A stretch of 64,000 nucleotides of DNA from Paraglaciecola arctica BSs20135. Its GTDB lineage: Bacteria > Pseudomonadota > Gammaproteobacteria > Enterobacterales > Alteromonadaceae. A program made the translations under genes and the position numbers. Every line of letters starts with the position of its first letter. The first letter of the stretch is position 1. The stretch is from positions 1 through 64,000 of the forward strand of contig NZ_BAEO01000067.1 of assembly GCF_000314995.1 (NCBI RefSeq). The letters run 5' to 3'. Below, piece by piece: positions 25,865-35,869 of the stretch. The notes beneath the pieces were generated by a model. It saw nothing but the letters and a program-made list of their open reading frames with translations, was not told where the DNA came from and did no database searches.

Positions 25865-28800
25865 TTAATCAAATATATTATGGTTTTTAAGGAACGCTAT
25901 AGTGTCATTTGCCGATATTGGCTTACTAAAATAATAACCTTGTACATATTTGCAATTAAGCCTTTGCAAAATCTCTAACTGTTCTTCATTTTCAACACCC
26001 TCGGCAATCACCTCAAGTTTTAAACTGTGGGCAATGGCAATAATGGCTTGGGTAATCGCTATTCCTTTTTTGTCAGTCGTAAGCTGATTGATAAAACTTT
26101 TGTCAATTTTAAGAACATCAAGTGGAAAGCGACTGAGGTAACTCAAAGAGGAATAGCCAGTACCAAAATCATCAATTGATAATTTTACTCCCAGCTTTTT
26201 TAGTTGATTTAGCACGCCGATAATTTTGTCAGGATCATCAACTATTAAACTTTCAGTTAACTCAAGTTCAATGTGCTTTGCATCGAGATTATATTCTTGC
26301 AATACATTTGTTACGTCGAACGCCACATCTGACAATAAAAATTGTTTTGCCGAAACGTTGACCGCTACTCTTAATTCATCAAAGCCTTGGTTGTGCCAAA
26401 CCTTCAATTGTTTACATGCGTTAATCAATACTTGTTGCCCAAGTTGCACAATCAATCCTGCGTCTTCAGCAATGGGAATAAACTCATCTGGGGTGATGGT
26501 TCCCAATTCAGGATGAAACCATCTAGATAACGCTTCAAAACAAACAATTTCACCGGAGCCGATATTTATTTGAGGCTGAAAATAGAGACTAAGAGTGCCA
26601 TTTTGTAAAGCCGCTCTAAGCTCATTTTCCAATAAATTTCTGCGATTAACATGATCACTCATACTGGCATTAAAGAAATGATACTGGTTAGTACCGTGTA
26701 TTTTCGAATAATACATAGCAGTATCGGCAAAATGTATTAAATCATCGGAGTTTGTTGTGTCGGTTGGAAAGACACTAATTCCTATGCTTATACCGACTCC
26801 AGTATCTTTATCGTCAACCAATATCCCACTATTAAACTTTAACACTAAGTTTTCAGCAATTCTGTCGATATGCTTTTTCTCAGTAATCCCTTCTAAGATA
26901 ATCGCAAATTCATCCCCCCCTAACCTAGCTGCATAATCATTTCTTCTGGCTACTTTAGAAAGAATACGCGCCACTTTTATGAGGAGTTCATCCCCTGTTT
27001 CATGTCCTAAGGTGTCATTGACCTGCTTAAACCTGTCTAGGTCAATAAATAACAAAACGATACTTTCATTTGTTCGAGTCGCTTTATTCAATGTTTTTTC
27101 TAAGGTTTTTCTGAAATAACCTCGGTTTGGTAAACCTGTCAGAATGTCATGGTTAGCCAGTTCCCATAAGTCTTCTTCTGATTTTTTCTTCTGAGTAATG
27201 TCAGAAAAAGCACATACATAATGGCTAGGGAATTTTTCCGAGTCCAAAATCACATTAATACTAATATCTTGCACGTAATGTGAATTATCAGATTTAATAC
27301 CAATTAATTCTTTTTGCCACTTTCCGTACGCATCTATATTGTGAGTGAAATCACTGATGTTAAATGTTGATTTATCGGAATTAATAATAAAATCAGGTAC
27401 TCGTCCCACTATATCGCTAAGCGTAAAACCTGTAATCTGGCTAAAGGAGCCGTTCGCGGCTAATACAATTAGTCTTTTATCTAAAATAAGGATCGCACTA
27501 CTACTACTATCAAAGGCTTTGGCATAAAGTCGAATTTGTTCTTCTGATTCTATATTTTCAGTAATATTCCTAAAGGTACCCAATACCGTTTGATTGTTAA
27601 TATCACTATCATTACTGTCAACTAATTTGCCCCTAAGTTGCAGCCAAGTATAACTTTTTTGTTTAGCTACCCTAAATTCGACCTCAAATAATTCGTTAGG
27701 ATGGTTTGCAAAATCTGAAAAATATTTCTCAACCCTTGCTCTATCATCGCCATGAATAGAACGGCTGAAAACTGTAAAATCAGTGGTAATTTCACTATTA
27801 CTTAAACCTAAAATACGGCAACTCATATTATCCAGAAAGATAGATCCATTGAGCAGTCTATATTCCCATAAGCCTTCACCACTGCCCCACAAAGCCATAC
27901 CAAGTCGTTCTTCACTGTTTCTTAGCAATAACTCCCTATTTTGGATTTGATCCAACATATGATTAAGACCTTGGGCAAACACACCAATTTCATCTCTACT
28001 GTCAGTTTTATAGTGCATCAGTCCATTTTCATTTTGCAGCGCACGTTCATTAATAAAGTGAATGATCTTTTTCAGTGGTTTGGCGATTAAGAGTTTAATC
28101 GTCACTAGCTGTGACACCCCCACCACTAACAATAATGATATGGCTAGCAAAATAATGTTGTACTGCATTTCATCAACCAATAAAAACGCATCAGTTTTTT
28201 TAATTCTGGCAGTTAAAGTAAGCCCTGTTTTTTCATCGTTAAATTGCTTGCTTAGCCACAAATCACTGTCTGGTTCGTGTTGCGCAATGTCCCCAGCTAA
28301 AAGTTTTCCTTGGTAGAACACAGATAAATTTATATTGGATGACTTAAGACTGGCCATTAATTCTGCTAAGGGGTGATTAATTTGATTTGAAATACGTATA
28401 CAAACCTTAGATGCATTCCCATCAATGAACTCGTTACCTGCCAAAAATTGGTAATCTAAGTTAAGCAGAACAACATTATTAAGCTCGCTCTGAGCTTTTA
28501 TGGGAAGGACTTCAAAATATACGAGATGTTCTTTATTAATAGCGTTTTCTATAAAATCAAGGGAAGGCGCTATCATAGACTCAACCACTGTACCGTCCAG
28601 CAGGCGGATTACAGAACTTTTTGAGGTGATAATTTCAACTTCGTGATAACGAGGTTTAGAGGCGGTCAGGGAACTTAAAAATTGTTCTAACTGAACCAAT
28701 TCATCGTTTAAACCTTGCAGGTCTTCTATTTGTTCATAATCGAGGTAATTAGTCAGAGCGTTGTGGGAACGAATAATGCGCGCGTCTTCGATTGTTTGCT

Positions 28801-28990
28801 GATAAATATTATCAAAAACCATTTTACTGCGAAGTAGTGAGTTATCCAAATCCCGCATAATAAGCGGGTGAACCAATTTCTGAAAACTGGAAATATTCAC
28901 ATAGGATTGTATAACGAACATAACCGTCATAGCAGTGCCTACAAGCACAATCACTTTTAATGCTATGGATTGACTTATGACCCTAAACAT
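25865..28990 (-). CDS. Membrane sensor with HAMP, PAS, GGDEF and EAL domains
   Basis: A 1041-residue c-di-GMP protein. A first transmembrane helix (about 11-30) and a second (about 277-300) bracket a periplasmic sensor of about 245 residues. HAMP (about 300-350), two PAS domains (about 355-475 and 485-605), GGDEF (about 610-775) and EAL (780-1035) follow. The cyclase site is RLGGDEFA, so intact; the phosphodiesterase has EALSRW and DDFGTGYSSL, also intact. It is the third gene of an operon with a porin and a phosphate-binding-like protein, which suggests that the ligand is sensed in the periplasm. Confidence 0.94.
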   Translation of the reverse strand: MFRVISQSIALKVIVLVGTAMTVMFVIQSYVNISSFQKLVHPLIMRDLDNSLLRSKMVFDNIYQQTIEDARIIRSHNALTNYLDYEQIEDLQGLNDELVQLEQFLSSLTASKPRYHEVEIITSKSSVIRLLDGTVVESMIAPSLDFIENAINKEHLVYFEVLPIKAQSELNNVVLLNLDYQFLAGNEFIDGNASKVCIRISNQINHPLAELMASLKSSNINLSVFYQGKLLAGDIAQHEPDSDLWLSKQFNDEKTGLTLTARIKKTDAFLLVDEMQYNIILLAISLLLVVGVSQLVTIKLLIAKPLKKIIHFINERALQNENGLMHYKTDSRDEIGVFAQGLNHMLDQIQNRELLLRNSEERLGMALWGSGEGLWEYRLLNGSIFLDNMSCRILGLSNSEITTDFTVFSRSIHGDDRARVEKYFSDFANHPNELFEVEFRVAKQKSYTWLQLRGKLVDSNDSDINNQTVLGTFRNITENIESEEQIRLYAKAFDSSSSAILILDKRLIVLAANGSFSQITGFTLSDIVGRVPDFIINSDKSTFNISDFTHNIDAYGKWQKELIGIKSDNSHYVQDISINVILDSEKFPSHYVCAFSDITQKKKSEEDLWELANHDILTGLPNRGYFRKTLEKTLNKATRTNESIVLLFIDLDRFKQVNDTLGHETGDELLIKVARILSKVARRNDYAARLGGDEFAIILEGITEKKHIDRIAENLVLKFNSGILVDDKDTGVGISIGISVFPTDTTNSDDLIHFADTAMYYSKIHGTNQYHFFNASMSDHVNRRNLLENELRAALQNGTLSLYFQPQINIGSGEIVCFEALSRWFHPELGTITPDEFIPIAEDAGLIVQLGQQVLINACKQLKVWHNQGFDELRVAVNVSAKQFLLSDVAFDVTNVLQEYNLDAKHIELELTESLIVDDPDKIIGVLNQLKKLGVKLSIDDFGTGYSSLSYLSRFPLDVLKIDKSFINQLTTDKKGIAITQAIIAIAHSLKLEVIAEGVENEEQLEILQRLNCKYVQGYYFSKPISANDTIAFLKNHNIFD

Positions 28991-29026
28991 TGTGATTAAC
29001 CAGTAAAATTAAACGGAATATCCAGT

Positions 29027-29455
29027 TCAATCTATGATCATCACAATTTTAAGACCATTAAGATTGTTTATTTCAGACTCAGATACATAACCTATAGCCG
29101 ATTCTTTTAAGCTAACAAACTTAGCCACTAGACGCTGCGGTTTCATTTTAACTTCATTTTTGATGGTATTATTAACAAATCGGTTAGACCAATCCCTTTG
29201 GGTCGATATAGCAGATTTATTCAGAATGTTTTGCGCGAATTTTTCTCTAGCGTTTGACTTAACGGGTAATTCAAATACTAATATCCCTTCACCATTTTTC
29301 CAAAAACTAACTTTGTCTGAATAGATTTGTTTAACAACTTCAGCATCAATTTCCTGAACATTGTTTTCATTCACAACTACATAAATTCGTTCACAAAATA
29401 CATCAGTACTGATAGGTATTAGGACAAAAAGTAAGAGGTTACGTAAATAATTCAT
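29027..29455 (-). CDS. Small PstS-like periplasmic binding protein
   Basis: A 142-residue protein with a signal peptide (hydrophobic about 6-17). It resembles the short single-lobe phosphate ABC substrate-binding proteins: VKQIYSDKVSFWKNGEGILVFELPVKSNAREKFAQNILN and ESAIGYVSESEIN are typical. I start at the ATG at 29455 because GGGAGG sits at the right distance. The GTG at 29461 is too close to it. No permease genes are nearby, so it probably serves sensing rather than transport. Confidence 0.8.
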   Translation of the reverse strand: MNYLRNLLLFVLIPISTDVFCERIYVVVNENNVQEIDAEVVKQIYSDKVSFWKNGEGILVFELPVKSNAREKFAQNILNKSAISTQRDWSNRFVNNTIKNEVKMKPQRLVAKFVSLKESAIGYVSESEINNLNGLKIVMIID

Positions 29456-29461
29456 CGTCAC

Positions 29462-30718
29462 TTACCTCCCTAAGTACGTTGAAATAGAAAAGATATAAAA
29501 ACCAAAATCATCGATCAGTGGATCGTCATATTGATTAATATGGTATTCACCTTTTAACGTAATACTTTCGTTTACATGGTAATTTATAAACAGTGAATGC
29601 CGTTTGATTTTATCAAGGTCTAGACTGGTTTGATCATACACATCATAGCGATAACCTAGTGCCCATTGATCAAGGTCATAAAGGATCTGCCCATAAAAAC
29701 CTTCTCGCTCATAATCCGATGCTGAGTCAGCAAACTCTAAGTCAGCTTTTGCATATTCAATTTGCCCAGTAACATTCTCATAACGAGCTTTAATATGAAA
29801 CCCTATAGCAGTCTTATCAGCGTTACCATTAGCCGTATCTTCATTGTCATTGTATATGGTAAAGCCAGTAGTTAAGTCATCCAAAACCGGAAAATAAAAG
29901 TTGCCACGGAAGCCTGTCGCCTTATTGCTATTCAAATCATTTTTACCGGAAACTGACGACTCACCATTACCCAAAAACATATTGTAATCAAAGCTAATAT
30001 CGTTACTTAAATAAGTTGAACCAAAACCAGACACACCATCAACAAGCTGGGGAAATATTTTACGGATATGCATAGGTCTTTCTTGCGTAGCCACGAAAGG
30101 TGGGTAGTGATCTTCAGACCAAATTCCTGCGGGGGTAAAGAAGCGCCCAACGCGCAAATTAATATATTGGTTGTAGTTCCAATCAAAGTTCATGGCTTCT
30201 ACGAAAATAGTACCTGAAGACTCATCCATATCACCTGAACCATCATTCACACCACTAAATTTAGGACCATCTTCATATTCTATTTCCGAAAAAAACTTAA
30301 GATCATTATCAAACTGCCGAGTAAAAAACAGCGACAGATGATGCATTCTAAACTCTTCATTTACACCGTCTTCACTCGATCCTTTATATTCAACGTCAGC
30401 ATAACCAGCCAATTTCATGCTGCTATCTAGGACTTGTGAGGTTTCATCAATTAAGTATTGTTGTTCTTCAACCTGCAGGGACAAATTTTGTACTTGCGTG
30501 GACAAGGGATCAGTGGAATAGGTAGATTCATTTTCTGAGGGACTATTTGACTCTGTTACTTCTGGCTCTACTTTACGTTGCTGTAACAACTGTTGGACTA
30601 AAATTTCTAGCTCTTTAACACGCTTCTCTAGTTGCTCTACTGTGCTAGCAGACACATTATTAGCATAAATACTCATTATTAGAAAAAGGCATATTCGAAC
30701 TCGCATTTTCACTCTCAT
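29462..30718 (-). CDS. Outer-membrane porin with N-terminal coiled coil
   Basis: A 418-residue protein with a signal peptide (about 1-25). A coiled-coil stretch (VEQLEKRVKELEILVQQLLQ, about 28-47) follows, then a Ser/Glu-rich linker, then a beta-barrel of alternating strands from about 105. The barrel resembles phosphate-selective porin O/P-type proteins (VGRFFTPAGIWSEDHYPPF) and ends in a long polar C-terminus. With the PstS-like gene directly behind it, it may admit phosphate or another anion. Confidence 0.8.
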   Translation of the reverse strand: MRVKMRVRICLFLIMSIYANNVSASTVEQLEKRVKELEILVQQLLQQRKVEPEVTESNSPSENESTYSTDPLSTQVQNLSLQVEEQQYLIDETSQVLDSSMKLAGYADVEYKGSSEDGVNEEFRMHHLSLFFTRQFDNDLKFFSEIEYEDGPKFSGVNDGSGDMDESSGTIFVEAMNFDWNYNQYINLRVGRFFTPAGIWSEDHYPPFVATQERPMHIRKIFPQLVDGVSGFGSTYLSNDISFDYNMFLGNGESSVSGKNDLNSNKATGFRGNFYFPVLDDLTTGFTIYNDNEDTANGNADKTAIGFHIKARYENVTGQIEYAKADLEFADSASDYEREGFYGQILYDLDQWALGYRYDVYDQTSLDLDKIKRHSLFINYHVNESITLKGEYHINQYDDPLIDDFGFYIFSISTYLGR

Positions 30719-30827
30719 ATTCCAATCTGCATAAAATCTAGGTCTTGAGTCAATTAGATAGTCGACACTCTATAGGCTAACTTATTGAATTGAAATTTCT
30801 TTAAGCGAAACTAGACTAAAGTATAAG

Positions 30828-30846
30828 TAACCTGAACTCGGGATAA
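30828..30846. repeat. TAACCTGAA-type short repeat
   Basis: TAACCTGAACTCGGGATAA, related to the words at 18067 and 41082. It lies upstream of the FNR box at 30900. Confidence 0.7.
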
Positions 30847-30899
30847 ATATTATAAAGGCCTTAGTAGAAGTGCCGTAATAGTTGCTGACTTACTAAAGT

Positions 30900-30913
30900 T
30901 TGATCCCTATCAA
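30900..30913. promoter_or_regulatory. FNR box upstream of the cytochrome c gene
   Basis: TTGATCCCTATCAA fits TTGAT-N4-ATCAA exactly, about 90 bases before the start at 31004. Confidence 0.82.
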
Positions 30914-31003
30914 CAAACAAGCCTCCTCCTTATCCACTTAAACTGACTTTTCATTTATGTTAATTCTAAGTCCTAAGTCTAATAACAAAATTAAGGCATC
31001 AAC

Positions 31004-31471
31004 ATGAAAACGTTAATTTGGTTTACCGCAATTATTTTGATTTCAGTTATGGCTGCTTGCAGCTATGGCCCAGATTCTACTAAAGGTTTCAGTTTGCCAG
31101 CAGGGAATGAGGCAACCGGCGAAAAGGTGTTTATGAAATACCAATGTCAGGCTTGCCATTCATTAAAGGGTTATGCAGATGATTCATTAATCAAAGAGTT
31201 TGATACACCTATTCCATTAGGTGGCACATCATCTATGGTTAAAACTTATGCTCAGTTAGTCACTTCTGTTATCAACCCTTCCCATAAGTTAGCGCCTCGA
31301 AGTCGCTATATTGACGAAAAAATTACTAACGAAGATGGTAGTTCAAAAATGCGGGTATTTAATGATGTAATGACAGTACAAGAATTAATTGATTTAGTCG
31401 CCTTTTTGCAACCAAAATACAAGGTTGAACCTATTACTTATACACATTATGGCCAATATAGAATGTTGTAA
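31004..31471 (+). CDS. Cytochrome c-type lipoprotein
   Basis: A 155-residue protein with lipobox VMAAC (Cys about 19) and one haem site CQACH near residue 43. The Met axial ligand is probably in the stretch GGTSSMVKTYAQ. It is a class I type cytochrome anchored to a membrane, likely an electron carrier. The upstream FNR box implies low-oxygen expression. It precedes two universal stress genes. Confidence 0.88.
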   Translation: MKTLIWFTAIILISVMAACSYGPDSTKGFSLPAGNEATGEKVFMKYQCQACHSLKGYADDSLIKEFDTPIPLGGTSSMVKTYAQLVTSVINPSHKLAPRSRYIDEKITNEDGSSKMRVFNDVMTVQELIDLVAFLQPKYKVEPITYTHYGQYRML

Positions 31472-31480
31472 TCTGGGTAT

Positions 31481-31494
31481 TTGATCTGTATCAA
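31481..31494. promoter_or_regulatory. FNR box upstream of the first UspE-like gene
   Basis: TTGATCTGTATCAA matches the FNR consensus in all ten fixed positions, 58 bases before the start at 31553. Confidence 0.85.
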
Positions 31495-31552
31495 GCGGCT
31501 TAGAGCATAGCTCGTTAGCATTCAAGGAGTCGAATAACTGGAAAGGTAAAAA

Positions 31553-32464
31553 ATGAATATACCTAAACGAATATTAGTGGTGATAAGCGGCAGACATACT
31601 GAACACCCGGCATTAGAACGAGCGTTAAAGTTTGCTGAGTTTAATGATGTACATATCCACCTTTTTAACTCCATTTACGAACCAGTAATGGAATTAACCG
31701 ATGTGTTATCCAGTGAACATCGCAAAGAGATGAAAAACCAATATATGGCAGACAGGTATTTATATATGGATACCCTAGCCGATATTTTGGATAAAAAAGG
31801 CATCAGTTGCAGTGTTAATGTGGCTTGGCATAGAGAATTACATGAAGCCATAGAAGAAATTGTTGATGAACTTGAGCCCGACTTGGTTATCAAGCGGATC
31901 ACAGCCGATAGATCTAATATCAACCCTTTTGCGATGCCAATTGACAGACATTTACTGCGATATTGCAAAGCACCTATTTTACTGGTTAGAGATCCACATT
32001 GGCAGAACAAACCAATATTAGCGGCTATTGATCCCACTGCCACCGATAAAAAACACATAGCACTCAATCACAGCATACTCGAATATTCGAAAATGCTTGC
32101 CCATGTCACTAAAACGCAATTACACAGTGTGAATACTTTTGAGACTCCCAGCATGTCACCAAGCATGGATGTGGGTTGGGCTAATATCGACTTTGAGAGC
32201 ATTAAGGTTGATTTCAGCAATGCCCATAAAAACAAAATGGAATCTTTGCTCAAAGAACATGATTTATTTATTAATCCTTATCATGTAATTGAAGGCCCTG
32301 CGGAAATGGCCATACCTAAAATAGCAAAAAAAATTGATGCACAGCTATTAATTTTGGGAACGGTTGGCAGAACCGGTATGTCAGGCGCTTTTATTGGTAA
32401 TACTGCAGAACATATTTTAGCGAACATGAACTGTGACATATTAACCCTAAAACCAACTTTATAA
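31553..32464 (+). CDS. Tandem universal stress protein (UspE-like)
   Basis: A 303-residue protein with two Usp domains (about 4-150 and 155-300). The second keeps the nucleotide-binding pattern GTVGRTGMSGAFIGNTAE; the first is degenerate. UspE-type proteins protect cells in stasis and low oxygen. It follows the cytochrome gene and precedes a paralogue 21 bases downstream, likely as a two-gene operon. Confidence 0.9.
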   Translation: MNIPKRILVVISGRHTEHPALERALKFAEFNDVHIHLFNSIYEPVMELTDVLSSEHRKEMKNQYMADRYLYMDTLADILDKKGISCSVNVAWHRELHEAIEEIVDELEPDLVIKRITADRSNINPFAMPIDRHLLRYCKAPILLVRDPHWQNKPILAAIDPTATDKKHIALNHSILEYSKMLAHVTKTQLHSVNTFETPSMSPSMDVGWANIDFESIKVDFSNAHKNKMESLLKEHDLFINPYHVIEGPAEMAIPKIAKKIDAQLLILGTVGRTGMSGAFIGNTAEHILANMNCDILTLKPTL

Positions 32465-32485
32465 TTAGCAGTTAGGAAATACACC

Positions 32486-33442
32486 ATGCAAACCATTAAA
32501 AAAATACTGGTAGATATCGATCCTGATAAACAAGAACAACTAGCACTAAGCAAGGCATTACAATTTGCTAAAAATAAACCAATTACCATCAAATTATTAA
32601 GCTGTCTGTATTATCCTTCTGTGGTGGCTAGTAATTTACTGAGCGTTAAACAACTAAAAAAAGCTCAGGCAGAGATCATTAAAATCAATCAAAAAAAGTT
32701 AGATAAATTGATAAGCCAACACTCTCAAAGTAACGTGACCTTCGAGACGGAAGTGGTTTGGTATTCACCTATTTATCTGGCCATATTAAAAGTGGTAGAC
32801 AACTTTAAACCCGATTTAGTGATAAAGGCCACTCATCAACATACAGTAATAGCCAGGCGACTATTTACTCCAACAGATTGGTATTTACTCAAAGCCTGCC
32901 CAGTACCAATATTATTAGTTAAAAACCATAAATGGACTAAAAACACCTCGGTTGTAGCGGCCATCGATCCTGAACATAATTTAAGCGAAAAAAGTGAGTT
33001 AGACAAAAGTATTCTTAAAACAGGTTTTGCCATATCTTCAGGCCTAGAAATGCCACTGCATGCATTACACTGCTTTGATCCTAGTTATTGGGATATATTA
33101 CTTGAGGCAGTCGATAAAAGTGGCATGTGGGCAGATGTTTTTTCTTATGACCAACAACAAAATGAACCCATGGTGCTTGAAAAATTACGTAATCAACATA
33201 ATGTTAAATTTGCTGAAGAATGCTCTGAATATGTACCAAACAGCGCAAACCAACATATTATTTCTGGTGATATAGACGATGTATTGCCGAAAACCTTAGA
33301 TCAGCTTAAAGCAGGCATTCTAGTATTAGGTACCACCTATCGCACCGGCTTGTTGGGTAGCACTGCACAAAGGCTCATCGAAACGGTTGGCTGTGACTTG
33401 TTAGCAGTTAAACCCAAAGGCTTTGAAGCTCCATTTCATTAA
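32486..33442 (+). CDS. Tandem universal stress protein, paralogue
   Basis: A 318-residue protein with two Usp domains like its neighbour. The C-terminal one keeps GTTYRTGLLGSTAQRLIE; the N-terminal one has NNN-like degeneration at the nucleotide site. The two genes appear to be a tandem duplication that has diverged strongly. A hairpin follows the stop codon. Confidence 0.9.
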   Translation: MQTIKKILVDIDPDKQEQLALSKALQFAKNKPITIKLLSCLYYPSVVASNLLSVKQLKKAQAEIIKINQKKLDKLISQHSQSNVTFETEVVWYSPIYLAILKVVDNFKPDLVIKATHQHTVIARRLFTPTDWYLLKACPVPILLVKNHKWTKNTSVVAAIDPEHNLSEKSELDKSILKTGFAISSGLEMPLHALHCFDPSYWDILLEAVDKSGMWADVFSYDQQQNEPMVLEKLRNQHNVKFAEECSEYVPNSANQHIISGDIDDVLPKTLDQLKAGILVLGTTYRTGLLGSTAQRLIETVGCDLLAVKPKGFEAPFH

Positions 33443-33464
33443 AAATTATTAAGATATTTATACC

Positions 33465-33497
33465 CAAACCTCCTTAAGCGCCGCTTTTGGAGGTTTG
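33465..33497 (+). terminator. Hairpin after the tandem usp genes
   Basis: CAAACCTCC (33465-33473) pairs with GGAGGTTTG (33489-33497). No T run follows, so it may act only as a weak terminator or RNA-stability element. Confidence 0.55.
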
Positions 33498-33562
33498 CAA
33501 AATATATAAAGGAATAAAGTGAAAAAACATGCAATAACGCAAAAACTAATAATTAGATTTAC

Positions 33563-35869
33563 TTAGCGCTCTTGCACAAGCCTAAAGCCCAGATCGTTAT
33601 TACGAACCTTTGTTGAATTTCTGAAACGGTAAGCCGAACGCAGAGCATCGGGTCTGGAAAGCCAGGAACCACCACGCAATACTCGCTGAGAACAATCGCC
33701 CTTACTCCAAGTTTCACCATTATTTGGAGCATCGATGTAGCTGTCATTCCAGCAATCCTGAGTCCATTCCCAAACATTACCGTGCATATCATGCAAACCA
33801 AATGGATTGGCTAAAAATGATTTTACCCGGTCGGTATTTTGGCGTTTTTTACACTCACCTGAGAGATACCCATAACGGGCTTGTGAACAGTTAATAGTAT
33901 AACCCCAACTGTATCTGGATGTTCTACCTGCACTTGCCGCATATTCCCATTCTGCCTCACTAGGCAAACGATAGACATTACCCGAGGTTCTATTTAACCA
34001 GGGAATAAATTCATCGGTAATGTCCTTATAGCTAACATTTATGACGGGACGATTATCTCTACCCCAGCCTTCATCATGTGGTTTATAACTACAGCCCCCT
34101 GCATCTAAACAAGCATCCCACTGAGTAAATGTGATTTCACTCTGGCTAATACTGAAGGCTTTAATATTGACAGTGTGAACGGGTTTTTCATTACTTTCAC
34201 CACTGTCTGATCCCATCTGGAAACTACCGCCAGTGATTGCGACCATTTTTGGCAAGGGCACATTCAGCGCTTTTTGAGTTAACGCAATAGTTACATTATT
34301 ATTACCACTGGCGACATCAATAGTCTCGATTTTATCCTGATATCCGGCTGCCATCAGCTTAATACGATACCGTCCTGGTATGAGTTTCATACCCGCCGAA
34401 TAGCTTGGGTCAATGTCCAATAAAACGATTTGCGCATTTTCGGGCGTAGTTGTTATCCAAAGCTGCCCAGTTTCGAGGGGCTTCTGTATTTGCACGGTTT
34501 GAGGGACTATTTGAGGAACTAATTTAATTGTCACATTATTATCACCACTACCAATATCAACAAATTCTATTTTATCTTGATAACCGCTTGCATGTACCTT
34601 AATACCATAGCGCCCCAATTTGAGTGACATACCCGACGAATAACTTGACTCAATATCCAATATAATCACTTGCGCATTATCTGGGGAGGTAGCGACCCAT
34701 AACTGTCCTGTCGTTTCAGGTACCTGTTGTGGTGAGGTGGCAATAGGCTGCTCTAAAGCTTTGGCTATTGGTATTGATTGTGGTGTTACCTCGACTTGTT
34801 CTTGTTGAAAATGGTTAAAGCCATAATACCCACCACCAAGCAGGACCAATGTAATAATAACTATAATGATTAATTTGAAACGCCCTGCCCCGGAAGTCGC
34901 TGATGTCGCTTCTTTAACCTGAGGTGCTGAAGAGTGACTAACATCTGGTATTTGCAGTACGGTATTATCACCTGAGGAAAACAAAACAGTGTTATCGGAT
35001 GACTCAGAGTCAGCAACAACATTGCTATCCCAGCTAGAAAGCCATGACGCTAAATCCTGAGGGCGCTGACTGGCTGATAATTTTAACCCCCAGTCTATTG
35101 CGCGAAGAAACCCTGAAGCCTGTGTTCCTTGGCTAAGAGGTTGATAATCATCCTCAACCATACGTTGTACCGCATCACTGGGTTTATGTCCCTTTAAACA
35201 GTTATAAGCGACGGCTGCCAGAGCATAAATATCTGTCCATGGCCCAAATTTGGTGTTTTGACTGTATTGTTCGGGAGGCGCGAAACCTGGAGTGACCATA
35301 GAGGTAACAGTACGAGTTTGCCCACCAATGGATTGTCTGGCGGCTCCAAAATCAATAAGAACAGGCGTCTCATTTTTACGAAACATAATGTTGTCAGGTT
35401 TGATATCACGGTGAAAAATATGGTTTCCATGTACCATCTGCAAACCCTTAAGCAACTCTTCAAGCAAAGCCCGAGTGGCCTGCTCACTAAAAGGCTTAGT
35501 CATTATCCGCTGAGTTAAGCTGCCGCCATCGCAGTACTCCATTACTATATAAGCAGTACCGTTACCCTTAAAAAAACGATGGATCTTAACTATGTTAGGT
35601 GCATCAAATTGCGCAATAGTTTTAGCTTCATCGATAAACGCGTTTAAGCCCCAATCGAACCCTTCCTTTAGCGCAGGGCTTTTCGGAGCAATAGTAGTAT
35701 CGCTTTGACGCATAGCAAAATCACTGGGCAGATACTCTTTTATCGCAACCCGCATATCGAGGTGTGTATCAATAGCCAAGTAGGTTATGCCAAAACCACC
35801 CTCACCGAGTTTTTTTTCAATCTGGTATTCATGTAACATGTACCCAGACTGAAGTGCGTGCAGTTCCAT
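33563..35869 (-). CDS. Ser/Thr kinase with PEGA repeats and FGE-like domain
   Basis: A 768-residue membrane protein. The kinase (about 15-280) is complete: LGEGGFGITYL, K44 in VAIKEY, HRDIKPDN and IDFGAAR. One transmembrane helix lies at about 327-346. Two tandem PEGA-like repeats start with GQLWVATSPDNAQVI and GQLWITTTPENAQIV (about 385-530). An FGE-sulfatase-like domain runs from GGSFQMGSD to GFRLVQER. That domain lacks the cysteines of true formylglycine enzymes (it reads RGGSWLSRPDALRSAYR), so it is probably a ligand-binding or pseudoenzyme module outside the inner membrane. The PP2C gene lies upstream in the same direction. Confidence 0.93.
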   Translation of the reverse strand: MELHALQSGYMLHEYQIEKKLGEGGFGITYLAIDTHLDMRVAIKEYLPSDFAMRQSDTTIAPKSPALKEGFDWGLNAFIDEAKTIAQFDAPNIVKIHRFFKGNGTAYIVMEYCDGGSLTQRIMTKPFSEQATRALLEELLKGLQMVHGNHIFHRDIKPDNIMFRKNETPVLIDFGAARQSIGGQTRTVTSMVTPGFAPPEQYSQNTKFGPWTDIYALAAVAYNCLKGHKPSDAVQRMVEDDYQPLSQGTQASGFLRAIDWGLKLSASQRPQDLASWLSSWDSNVVADSESSDNTVLFSSGDNTVLQIPDVSHSSAPQVKEATSATSGAGRFKLIIIVIITLVLLGGGYYGFNHFQQEQVEVTPQSIPIAKALEQPIATSPQQVPETTGQLWVATSPDNAQVIILDIESSYSSGMSLKLGRYGIKVHASGYQDKIEFVDIGSGDNNVTIKLVPQIVPQTVQIQKPLETGQLWITTTPENAQIVLLDIDPSYSAGMKLIPGRYRIKLMAAGYQDKIETIDVASGNNNVTIALTQKALNVPLPKMVAITGGSFQMGSDSGESNEKPVHTVNIKAFSISQSEITFTQWDACLDAGGCSYKPHDEGWGRDNRPVINVSYKDITDEFIPWLNRTSGNVYRLPSEAEWEYAASAGRTSRYSWGYTINCSQARYGYLSGECKKRQNTDRVKSFLANPFGLHDMHGNVWEWTQDCWNDSYIDAPNNGETWSKGDCSQRVLRGGSWLSRPDALRSAYRFRNSTKVRNNDLGFRLVQER

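Noticed and set aside
33563-34260. Kinase C-terminus as an active sulfatase-modifying enzyme.
   Set aside because: The catalytic cysteines are absent and no sulfatase gene is nearby.
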